Shown piece after piece: positions 1 through 6,422 of a DNA stretch of 43,055 nt; the first letter of the stretch is position 1, and every line of letters starts with the position of its first letter. This stretch comes from Bacteroidota bacterium (lineage in GTDB: Bacteria > Bacteroidota > Bacteroidia > Sphingobacteriales > Sphingobacteriaceae). A program made the translations under genes and the position numbers. The notes beneath the pieces were generated by a model. It searched no databases and was not told where the DNA came from. It saw nothing but the letters and a program-made list of their open reading frames with translations. The stretch is from the NCBI GenBank assembly GCA_013286985.1, contig JABDEQ010000014.1, forward strand, positions 1 to 43,055. The letters run 5' to 3'.

Positions 1-147
1 GAACAATACCTCTTTTTTGGTTTCGGCAACGTAGCTCAACGCCACTTTGCACCCCGACTGGTGCAGCTTTACAGCAATATCATAAGCGATAGAACTTTCG
101 TTCCTAACGCCAAATATTACTGCTATTTTATTTTTGTTATCGATCAT
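1..147 (-). CDS. Enoyl-ACP reductase (FabI-like SDR), N-terminal 49 residues only
   Basis: The minus strand from 147 reads MIDNKNKIAVIFGVRNESSI and continues with AYDIAVKLHQSGCKVALSYV to the window edge. The pattern GVxNExSIAxxIA close to the N-terminus is the nucleotide-binding segment of FabI-type NADH-dependent enoyl-ACP reductases, which do the last step of the elongation cycle. The ATG lies directly against the stop codon of the upstream ketosynthase gene with no spacer, so the two are surely co-transcribed as the fourth and fifth genes of the cluster. Catalytic residues lie beyond the window. Another atypical short-chain reductase remains possible. Confidence 0.75.
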   Translation of the reverse strand, partial: MIDNKNKIAVIFGVRNESSIAYDIAVKLHQSGCKVALSYVAETKKEVLF

Positions 148-1497
148 TTAAATATCTCTTGAAACCAGCATAGCGCTATTGGTGCCGCCAAAGCCGTAGT
201 TTAAGCAGGCCACCCGATTAATTTCTTTACTAAAGGCCTTTTGCGGAACCAGATGCCGGTAAGCAGCCAAAGGTTTATCGGGCCCATGCCAGTTTGCATT
301 TTTCTGAAAGCCTTCCAGCTCGGGGTTCAGCGTTTCGGAGTTAAGGCATGGTAATACCTGCTGGTTTTTAAGCATCAGTAAAGCCGTTATTAATTCAACA
401 GAACCTGCGCCGCCCAGCATGTGCCCAAATTGTGATTTTGGTGCCGACATATGGTAACCTTCATTGCCCAAAGCATCTACTACGCTCAATAACTCTACCG
501 AGTCGCCAACCGGGGTTGATGTGCCGTGCATTTTTACTACATCAGGGCGCAGACCTTTATCAGGCAATAAACCTTTCCATAGCCTTTGCTGCCCGGCAAA
601 TGATGGATAAAACATATCGCCATCACCATCGGAGTTATTGAAATATTCATTGATTACTCCGATAATATTGGCACCACGTGCTTTAGCCATTTCGTATTCC
701 TCCAGTGCCACAATACCGGCGCCAAATGAGCATACAAAGCCGTTACGATGCATATCAAACGGTCTTGAACTTTCGGCCGGATTAAAGCCTTTACTCAATA
801 TCATCATGCCGTCAAAACCAATAAAGGTTTCTAAAGCAGTGCCTTCAACACCACCGGCAATGGCACGATCCTGCAGTCCGAATTTTATTAAACGATAGGC
901 ATGGCCGATGTTACCCAAACCTGTAGCACAGGCAGAGGTAATAGACTCGCACACCCCTTTTGTTTTAAGCAGGCAGGAAATATTAGCCGCTTCGCGATAG
1001 GACATACTGCGGTCAACCGTATGAGCGCCGGCAATACGGGCTTTTTTACCCATCTGAAAAAAGTAGTGCCAGGCTACCCGTAATATCTGGTTACCTGCAC
1101 CTCCTGATCCAACCACCACACCGGTTTGTTCCGATTCAATTTCAGCTTTGCTCCAGCCGGCCATTTGGGTGGCTTCCTGTGCGCCAATCATTGCCCATAT
1201 ACTGCCCATATCTGCGGTTGACAGGTTGGCATCCGGTATCCGGCCCAAGGTATCAATATAGGTTTCAGGATATTTTTCAGTAATAGGTGCCCAAACTGCT
1301 TCGAGCCCCATTTCTTCTTCGGTAATATAGCCTGATACAGTTGAGCGGATCTGCTTTTCGTATTGAACCGCCAGATCCCACTGCCTCACCAGGCTTTGAT
1401 TGGTAAACAGTTTATGATCAAACTCATTCAAATCTTTGCAGGCCGGAAAAGCTCCGCCCATACCTACAACTGCTACTTTTCGTCCTGCTACCTGCAT
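148..1497 (-). CDS. Beta-ketoacyl-ACP synthase (FabF/FabB-like)
   Basis: The 449-residue protein has the thiolase-fold ketosynthase layout, slightly longer than the usual 410-420 residues. The Cys-His-His triad is intact: C190 in TSACATGLG, H324 in KMHGTSTPVGD and H359 in QFGHMLGGAGSVE, with K354 in the usual place. An ordinary FabF condenses malonyl-ACP with acyl-ACP. The gene is packed three bases after the acyl carrier protein gene and abuts the enoyl reductase gene. This suggests a dedicated accessory synthase working on its own carrier rather than the housekeeping enzyme. The sequence does not show which chain it makes. Confidence 0.85.
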   Translation of the reverse strand: MQVAGRKVAVVGMGGAFPACKDLNEFDHKLFTNQSLVRQWDLAVQYEKQIRSTVSGYITEEEMGLEAVWAPITEKYPETYIDTLGRIPDANLSTADMGSIWAMIGAQEATQMAGWSKAEIESEQTGVVVGSGGAGNQILRVAWHYFFQMGKKARIAGAHTVDRSMSYREAANISCLLKTKGVCESITSACATGLGNIGHAYRLIKFGLQDRAIAGGVEGTALETFIGFDGMMILSKGFNPAESSRPFDMHRNGFVCSFGAGIVALEEYEMAKARGANIIGVINEYFNNSDGDGDMFYPSFAGQQRLWKGLLPDKGLRPDVVKMHGTSTPVGDSVELLSVVDALGNEGYHMSAPKSQFGHMLGGAGSVELITALLMLKNQQVLPCLNSETLNPELEGFQKNANWHGPDKPLAAYRHLVPQKAFSKEINRVACLNYGFGGTNSAMLVSRDI

Positions 1498-1500
1498 AAA

Positions 1501-1770
1501 TTATTCGTTTTCGCCACGCGCCTTAACCATTATGATCAGGTCGATAATGTCTTTTACTTTTGAACCCATGTGATCAATATCATCATCATCAAACTCAATC
1601 CCGAATTTGTGCTCCACCTTTGCCGCAATATTAATTAGTTCAGTTGATGGTGTGCTCAGATCTGTTAAAAAGTCTGTTTCTTCAGTAACGCCAACCAATT
1701 TTTCAGGGTCAATTGTTCTAATCGTTTTTAATACATCTAATAAACCATCAAGTATTTCTTGTCTTTCCAT
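1501..1770 (-). CDS. Acyl carrier protein with an atypical attachment motif
   Basis: The protein has 89 residues, is acidic, and is predicted to be mostly helical, as in acyl carrier proteins. Aligning its segment STELINIAAKVEHKFGIEF with the usual DTVELVMALEEEFGIEI places S39 at the 4'-phosphopantetheine serine. The normal Asp-Ser-Leu motif is replaced by Leu-Ser-Thr (LSTPSTEL). The C-terminal part (IDLIIMVKARGENE) matches helix 4 of the family. It lies between the dehydratase-like and ketosynthase genes with three-base gaps, so it is probably the carrier for this cluster. Modification of S39 is inferred. Confidence 0.75.
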   Translation of the reverse strand: MERQEILDGLLDVLKTIRTIDPEKLVGVTEETDFLTDLSTPSTELINIAAKVEHKFGIEFDDDDIDHMGSKVKDIIDLIIMVKARGENE

Positions 1771-1773
1771 TTT

Positions 1774-2367
1774 TTATTCGGGTTTTTTAAAGAGTTCAAT
1801 TTTTATGGCACGCCCTGTAATGTCAAACAGTTCGGCTACCTGGATAAAATCTTTGCTAATATCATATTTTAATAGTCTTTCTTCTGTAAAATCATCAAAA
1901 TAATCATCAACGTCAAAGCCTCTGGGTATTTTGTAAATACGACCGCTACAGGCCATTTGCCGCCATTTAAAAAAAGTTATATTGCCCAGGCAGACAAAAG
2001 TATCGCCGTATTCAAGATAATTATAAAAATTGACATTGCCTATGCTGATAAAGGCGGGGATAAACATGTCCTTAAGTTCGGCCGGGGTACAGTTTAGTTT
2101 ACGGCACTCCAAAAAAGTAGCACACGATACCGTGCTGGCCTGTGCAAAGGCCTCTACCTGGTCAACCCCTCTGAAAATGCCAAAGTGATCTTCAACATCC
2201 CGTTCAGTTGGCGCATAACGGGTAACAATACCTTTATTAGGCGAGTGCCACAGGTATTTATCTACATACCTTTTTGTTGGGCCATGCAGCAACATTTGCT
2301 CGGGATCTACTCCCACCAGGTTGCCATTTTGAATAATATCTAAATAGGCTGCTCTATCAGTTATCAT
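1774..2367 (-). CDS. Hotdog-fold, FabZ/FabA-like 3-hydroxyacyl-ACP dehydratase candidate
   Basis: This 197-residue protein is not an obvious textbook family member. Several segments do align with FabZ: DHFGIFRGVDQVEAFAQAST resembles HFPG...GVLxIEAMAQAG, which places a His at 61 and a Glu at 72, the expected catalytic pair. The stretch YGDTFVCLGNITFFKWRQMA resembles the paired strands after the catalytic helix. The spacing between His and Glu is about three residues shorter than in FabZ. The start overlaps the end of the upstream reductase gene by four bases (ATGA). Position in a fatty-acid-like operon that otherwise lacks a dehydratase supports the role. It could also be an inactive hotdog protein. 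Confidence 0.55.
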   Translation of the reverse strand: MITDRAAYLDIIQNGNLVGVDPEQMLLHGPTKRYVDKYLWHSPNKGIVTRYAPTERDVEDHFGIFRGVDQVEAFAQASTVSCATFLECRKLNCTPAELKDMFIPAFISIGNVNFYNYLEYGDTFVCLGNITFFKWRQMACSGRIYKIPRGFDVDDYFDDFTEERLLKYDISKDFIQVAELFDITGRAIKIELFKKPE

Positions 2368-3089
2368 ATTAAACCACCATTGATGTGAATATTTGTTCCG
2401 TTGATATAAGAAGCTTTGTCTGATAGCAGGAATTCTATGGCATCGGCAATATCATCAACCTTGCCAAAACGTTTCGCGGGTATCATGTGTAAATATTTCT
2501 CTTTTATGGCATCGGGAATACCTGCCGTCATATCTGTTTCTATAAAACCCGGCGATACGCTGAGCACCCTGATATTATGATCACTTTCATTCAATGCAGC
2601 AGCTTCCTGCGCTAATGACCGGGTAAGGGCAGTAAGCCCGGCTTTTGTAGCTGCGTAAACAGATTGAAAAGCATTGCCGCTTTCACCAACTACCGAACTT
2701 ATATTAATGATTACACCGCGGCCATAAAGGCCAAATATCTTCATGGCGGTTTTGCAGATCATGATGGGCGCACGCAAATTCACGTTCAGCATGGCGTCAA
2801 TCTCGCGTTCCGGCTGAAAGTTTAAGGGCTTATCGAAAGTAACACCAGCATTGTTTATTACCGCATAAAGCGTTTCGCCGTGTTGTTTTTTTAGCTGTTT
2901 GCAAAAGTTGGCTAATTGTTCGGGGTCCGAAAAATCGGCACATAACAAATGGCTGCCCGGCTCAACATCAGTAAAACTCTCTTCTTTTGAGGCGTGCAAT
3001 ATGAGTTCATAAGTTGAAGATAACTTTTTCGAAATGGCCAGACCTAAACCTTTACTGGCACCGGTTATTAATACCTTTTTTTTTTCCAT
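2364..3089 (-). CDS. 3-oxoacyl-ACP reductase-like short-chain dehydrogenase (FabG-like)
   Basis: The protein shows all short-chain dehydrogenase hallmarks: the glycine motif TGASKGLGLA near the N-terminus, NNAG, a catalytic Ser in INISSVVG, and YAATK. The end INGTNIHINGGL is typical of FabG-type enzymes, which reduce 3-oxoacyl-ACP with NADPH. It is the first gene of the cluster. A start at 3104 is possible, but a TAGTTTTG promoter element overlaps that codon, and the ATG at 3089 begins directly before the first beta strand (MEKKKVLITGASKG). I therefore prefer 3089, giving 241 residues. The true substrate could be any ACP-bound ketone of this cluster. Confidence 0.85.
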   Translation of the reverse strand: MEKKKVLITGASKGLGLAISKKLSSTYELILHASKEESFTDVEPGSHLLCADFSDPEQLANFCKQLKKQHGETLYAVINNAGVTFDKPLNFQPEREIDAMLNVNLRAPIMICKTAMKIFGLYGRGVIINISSVVGESGNAFQSVYAATKAGLTALTRSLAQEAAALNESDHNIRVLSVSPGFIETDMTAGIPDAIKEKYLHMIPAKRFGKVDDIADAIEFLLSDKASYINGTNIHINGGLI

Positions 3090-3101
3090 CAGGGCGATGC
3101 T

Positions 3102-3109
3102 CAAAACTA
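3102..3109 (-). promoter_or_regulatory. Candidate -7 promoter element of the fatty-acid-like cluster
   Basis: On the minus strand this reads TAGTTTTG, matching the Bacteroidota -7 consensus TAnnTTTG. It lies 12 bases before the preferred ATG at 3089, implying a very short leader. No convincing -33 TTTG was found at the right spacing. Confidence 0.4.
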
Positions 3110-3267
3110 ACTATTTCAATGCAATTTAATAAATTTAAATAGTTTACCTGTAAGTATCTATTGTTAAAGCTGTTACAATAATGGTAAATTTGATAAATTG
3201 TAAACAGCCATCAATCATTTTACATATGTTTAACACTATTGCCATAAATTGCTGTTAAACTTGCAGT

Positions 3268-3320
3268 GATGAAACTTAAGCACAAAGCGGGGCGCGTGAG
3301 AGACGCCTTAAGGTTTCATC
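3268..3320 (+). promoter_or_regulatory. Structured 5' leader (long hairpin) upstream of bshA
   Basis: GATGAAACTTAAG (3268-3280) pairs with CTTAAGGTTTCATC (3307-3320), giving 13 base pairs with a single one-base bulge. The enclosed 26 bases contain a second small stem, GCGT (3294-3297) with ACGC (3303-3306), closing a GAGAG loop. The structure ends 23 bases before the bshA start codon. It begins shortly after a weak promoter-like TAAACTTG at 3256-3263. It matches no riboswitch class I can recognise. It could be a cis-acting RNA, a protein-binding dyad or a dispersed palindrome. Confidence 0.5.
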
Positions 3321-3343
3321 CTCAATTTAAATAATCGTTATAA

Positions 3344-4486
3344 ATGAAGATCGGAATTGTTTGTTACCCTACTTTTGGAGGTAGCGGGGTTGTTGCAACA
3401 GAACTGGGCAAAGCCCTTGCCGACCGCGGGCATCAGGTGCATTTTGTAACCTATAATCAGCCCGCCCGTTTGGATCTTTTTTCCGAAAACCTGTTTTATC
3501 ACGAGGTATCGGTTTCTAACTATCCACTATTCGATTTTCCGCCTTATGAACTTGCACTGGCAAGTCGGCTGGTTGATGTGGTAAGGTTTGAAAAGCTGGA
3601 TGTTTTGCATGTACATTACGCTATTCCTCATGCCTCTGCTGCCTTTATGGCTAAGCAAATACTGCTAACCTATGGTATTTACATACCGGTTGTTACCACG
3701 CTGCATGGTACCGATATTACGCTTGTAGGTCGCGATCGTACTTTTAAACCGGTGGTTACTTTCTCCATTAATAAATCTGACGGGGTTACGGCCGTATCAG
3801 AACATTTACGTAACGATACTTATAGTTTTTTCGAGATAGAAAATGATATCAGGGTTATCCCTAACTTTATTGATCTGACGCGGTTCAACCTGAAAGCCAA
3901 GGATCATTTTAAAAAGGCAATAGCACCCTTCGGCGAAAAAATCATAGTGCATACATCCAACTTCCGCAAGGTAAAGCGCACACAAGACGTGGTGAAGATT
4001 TTTGCTCAGCTGGTTAAAACCATTCCCTCAAAATTATTGATGGTGGGTGATGGTGGTGAGCGTTCTTATTGCGAGCAGTTATGCCGCGATTTAGGCGTTT
4101 GGGAAAACGTACGCTTTTTGGGCAAGCAGGATGCGGTAGAAGAAATATTATCGGTATCTGACTTGTTTTTAATGCCCTCGGAGTCTGAAAGTTTTGGTTT
4201 GGCAGCTTTGGAAGCCATGGCATGCAAGGTGCCGGTCATCAGTACAAATGCCGGTGGTTTGCCTGAACTGAATGTAGATGGTGTAACCGGATTTTTGAAA
4301 GATGTAGGCGACGTTGACGGTATGGCCGAAAAAGCAATCTATATTTTGGAAGATGAAGCCCGCCTGGAGCAATTTAAAGAAAACGCCCTCGCCCGCGCCA
4401 AAGAGTTTGATTTGGCTAACATACTACCCATTTACGAAAACTATTATATTGAGGTAATAGAACGCTGCAAAGAAAAAGCGATTTAG
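3344..4486 (+). CDS. bshA: N-acetyl-alpha-D-glucosaminyl L-malate synthase BshA
   Basis: This 380-residue GT4 glycosyltransferase begins MKIGIVCYPTFGGSGVVATE, the N-terminal signature of BshA, including the GGSGVVATELG loop. Further family features are HVHYAIPHA, TTLHGTDITLVG, and the E-x7-E motif with E282 and E290 in SESESFGLAALEAM. BshA transfers GlcNAc from UDP-GlcNAc to L-malate in the cytoplasm, the first step to bacillithiol, the low-molecular-weight thiol of many Bacteroidota. The deacetylase and cysteine-adding genes are not in this window. The gene stands alone behind a structured leader, diverging from the fatty-acid-like cluster. Confidence 0.93.
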   Translation: MKIGIVCYPTFGGSGVVATELGKALADRGHQVHFVTYNQPARLDLFSENLFYHEVSVSNYPLFDFPPYELALASRLVDVVRFEKLDVLHVHYAIPHASAAFMAKQILLTYGIYIPVVTTLHGTDITLVGRDRTFKPVVTFSINKSDGVTAVSEHLRNDTYSFFEIENDIRVIPNFIDLTRFNLKAKDHFKKAIAPFGEKIIVHTSNFRKVKRTQDVVKIFAQLVKTIPSKLLMVGDGGERSYCEQLCRDLGVWENVRFLGKQDAVEEILSVSDLFLMPSESESFGLAALEAMACKVPVISTNAGGLPELNVDGVTGFLKDVGDVDGMAEKAIYILEDEARLEQFKENALARAKEFDLANILPIYENYYIEVIERCKEKAI

Positions 4487-4564
4487 TGGGTTTTAGTGCC
4501 CGATTATTTTTTTAGCTTTCATTAACTTAAAAGGTTAAATTTGTTAAAAATCATTTTAAAGCTG

Positions 4565-4780
4565 ATGGAAAACACAATGCTGATACAACTTACTAATGAA
4601 AAAGCGATAAGGCTTTTACATGAGTTGGAAGAACTGCATCTGATTAAAGTTTTAAAAGAAAATATTACACCTCCTAAAAGCAAACTTTCCGACAAATACA
4701 GGGGGGTATTCACCAACGAAGAAGCGCTCGATTTCAACAAGCACACTCAAACAATGCGCAAGGAATGGGACAATACTTAA
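4565..4780 (+). CDS. Antitoxin-like protein of a type II toxin-antitoxin pair
   Basis: This small protein (71 residues from the ATG at 4565) starts MENTMLIQLTNEKAIRLLHE and is rich in charged helix-forming residues. A more upstream ATG (4541) and a downstream one (4577) are also in frame. The C-terminal part, KLSDKYRGVFTNEEALDFNK, looks like the flexible toxin-binding tail common in such antitoxins. It ends 16 bases inside the start of the PIN-domain gene, the usual arrangement of an antitoxin translated with its toxin. I cannot assign the DNA-binding fold, so the role rests mainly on gene order, size and overlap. Confidence 0.7.
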   Translation: MENTMLIQLTNEKAIRLLHELEELHLIKVLKENITPPKSKLSDKYRGVFTNEEALDFNKHTQTMRKEWDNT

Positions 4781-5145
4781 TGGATAATAATGCCATTTCA
4801 AGCTATTTTTCCAAAAGCCTTCCTGAAAAGGGAATGGATTTTATTGCAGAGGTTATTGATCAAATTCCTAATATATCTGTAATTACAGAAATTGAAGCGT
4901 TGTCATGGATAAATCCCGCTAAGGAAAAAATTATTCAGGAATTTGTGAAGGATGCAAATATTTTGCCGGTCAATCCATCGGTTGTGAGTTTGTGCGTGGA
5001 GATAAGAAGAAGTAAAAAAATAAAAACTCCTGATGCTATTATTGCCGCTACGGCAATTGCTCACAATCTCACGCTTATTACCAGCGATAACGATTTTAAT
5101 AATATAAATGGATTGTCAATTGTCAATCCAAATCTCCTTAAATAA
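4765..5145 (+). CDS. PIN-domain ribonuclease toxin (VapC-like)
   Basis: The 126-residue protein is one PIN domain. The acidic metal-binding set is visible: D7 in YLMDNNAISS, E44 in SVITEIEALSW, D90 in KTPDAIIAATA and D110 in LITSDNDF. PIN toxins of the VapC type cut RNA, often tRNA or rRNA, when free of antitoxin. The start MGQYLMDNN overlaps the upstream antitoxin gene by 16 bases; translation from M6 would leave only one residue before D7, so the upstream start is preferred. The RNA target is unknown. A pair of unusual tRNA-like genes lies 7 kb away, but nothing in the sequence links them. Confidence 0.85.
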   Translation: MGQYLMDNNAISSYFSKSLPEKGMDFIAEVIDQIPNISVITEIEALSWINPAKEKIIQEFVKDANILPVNPSVVSLCVEIRRSKKIKTPDAIIAATAIAHNLTLITSDNDFNNINGLSIVNPNLLK

Positions 5146-5147
5146 AA

Positions 5148-5188
5148 AAGCAAAGCCAAAAGCGGTTATCACTTTCGGCTTTGTGCTT
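5148..5188. terminator. Bidirectional terminator between vapC-like and lactonase genes
   Basis: AAGCAAAGCCAAAAG pairs with CTTTCGGCTTTGTGCTT with a small internal loop. A-rich sequence lies on the left, so the minus-strand transcript ends in a short U run. It separates two convergent genes. Confidence 0.55.
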
Positions 5189-5205
5189 CCATAATTTCAA
5201 TTAAT

Positions 5206-6342
5206 TTATTCCGCTGAGGTAAACTTCAAACAAACCGGGTTACCAATTTCAATCGCTATTGAAATTCTGTATATCCTGCCTGAGTTTTTATCAATTTTGA
5301 AAACAAAAATGCTGTCGCTGTCCTGGTTGGCTACTACTAAAAAGCTGCCAGACGGGTCAATGGCAAAATCGCGTGGATTTTTACCTGCGGTAGATGTACG
5401 TTGAACAAATGTTAATGCACCACTCTCCTGGTCAATAGCAAATACGCTGATTTCGTTAGTTTCTAAGCGGTTTGATGCGTATAGAAACCTTCCATCCGGC
5501 GAAATATGAATGGCTGCACCGGCAGTTTGTCCTTTAAAACCATCGGCAAGTAATGTAACAGATTGCGTTTCTTTTAATTTTCCATTATCGTAATCAAAAG
5601 CATGTACCGCTGAGCCCATTTCGGTAACCAGGTAAACATGTTTTTTATCATTCGAGAATACGATGTGACGTGGGCCTTCGCCATCTTTAACACTCACAAA
5701 AGCAGGCGAAGAAGGTGTCAATGGTTGCGGATGCGAGGCGTGATAACGCATTATATTTAACTTATCGGTACCCAAATCACTATATAAAAGATACTTTTCA
5801 TCGGGCGATAACATGGCGATATGCACATGCGGACCTTCCTGTCTGTCTTTGTTTACACCGTGACCTTCATCCTGCACCAATTGTGATGGCGCACTAAGCG
5901 AACCATCTTTATTTACAGGCAAAACAGCCAAAGTGCCACTACTGTAATTAGCGATGAACACATTTTTTGAATCTTTATCTTCTGAAATATAACAAGGATC
6001 GGCACCTCCGGATGGCTGCTTATTGATGAAAACCAATTTGCCTTGTTTGGCATCAAAGGTAAACGCACTTACCTCGCCATTTTTACCAATTTCGTTAACG
6101 GCATAAACAAATTTATTATCGTCAGATACGGTAAGGTATGATGGGTTGGCTACGCCATCAATCTCATTTAAAAAAGCCATATGGCCCGATTGAACATAAA
6201 AGCGATAAACATAAATACCCTTGCTTTTACCCTTGGTATAGGTGCCAATCAGCAAATCGTAAGTTGATGGAGCGGTTTTTTTATGCTGCGCATATATTAC
6301 TACCGGGAACAGCAGCGAAATTATTACCAGGAATTTTCTCAT
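5206..6342 (-). CDS. Secreted lactonase-family beta-propeller protein (6-phosphogluconolactonase-like)
   Basis: Starting at the ATG at 6342 the protein has 378 residues and begins with a signal peptide, MRKFLVIISLLFPVVIYAQ. An upstream in-frame ATG at 6462 would place the signal 40 residues inside, so it is rejected. Repeated motifs such as YDLLIGTYTKGKSKGIYVY, GGADPCYIS, EGPRHIVFSNDKKHVYL and SPDGRFLYASNR are those of the seven-bladed lactonase family that includes YkgB/Pgl. Family members hydrolyse sugar lactones. A periplasmic location argues against a pentose phosphate role and for processing of external sugar lactones, but the substrate is unknown. Confidence 0.85.
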   Translation of the reverse strand: MRKFLVIISLLFPVVIYAQHKKTAPSTYDLLIGTYTKGKSKGIYVYRFYVQSGHMAFLNEIDGVANPSYLTVSDDNKFVYAVNEIGKNGEVSAFTFDAKQGKLVFINKQPSGGADPCYISEDKDSKNVFIANYSSGTLAVLPVNKDGSLSAPSQLVQDEGHGVNKDRQEGPHVHIAMLSPDEKYLLYSDLGTDKLNIMRYHASHPQPLTPSSPAFVSVKDGEGPRHIVFSNDKKHVYLVTEMGSAVHAFDYDNGKLKETQSVTLLADGFKGQTAGAAIHISPDGRFLYASNRLETNEISVFAIDQESGALTFVQRTSTAGKNPRDFAIDPSGSFLVVANQDSDSIFVFKIDKNSGRIYRISIAIEIGNPVCLKFTSAE

Positions 6343-6381
6343 TTTGAAAGATGAATTGGTTACGCGGACAAGATAGTAATT

Positions 6382-6410
6382 ATAGCGATGGGTTTTAAAC
6401 CCATCGCTAT
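6382..6410. repeat. Near-perfect 29-bp palindrome between lactonase and prolyl oligopeptidase genes
   Basis: ATAGCGATGGGTTT is followed by one base and then its exact reverse complement AAACCCATCGCTAT. There is no T run after it on the minus strand, so it is a poor terminator. It is probably a dispersed palindromic repeat. Confidence 0.75.
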
Positions 6411-6422
6411 GAAAAAATGCTA

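Noticed and set aside
1..3104. Aryl polyene or flexirubin cluster
   Set aside because: None of the diagnostic genes (ammonia-lyase, AMP-ligase, dialkylresorcinol enzymes, acyltransferase) is in the window, so only a general fatty-acid-like cluster is claimed.
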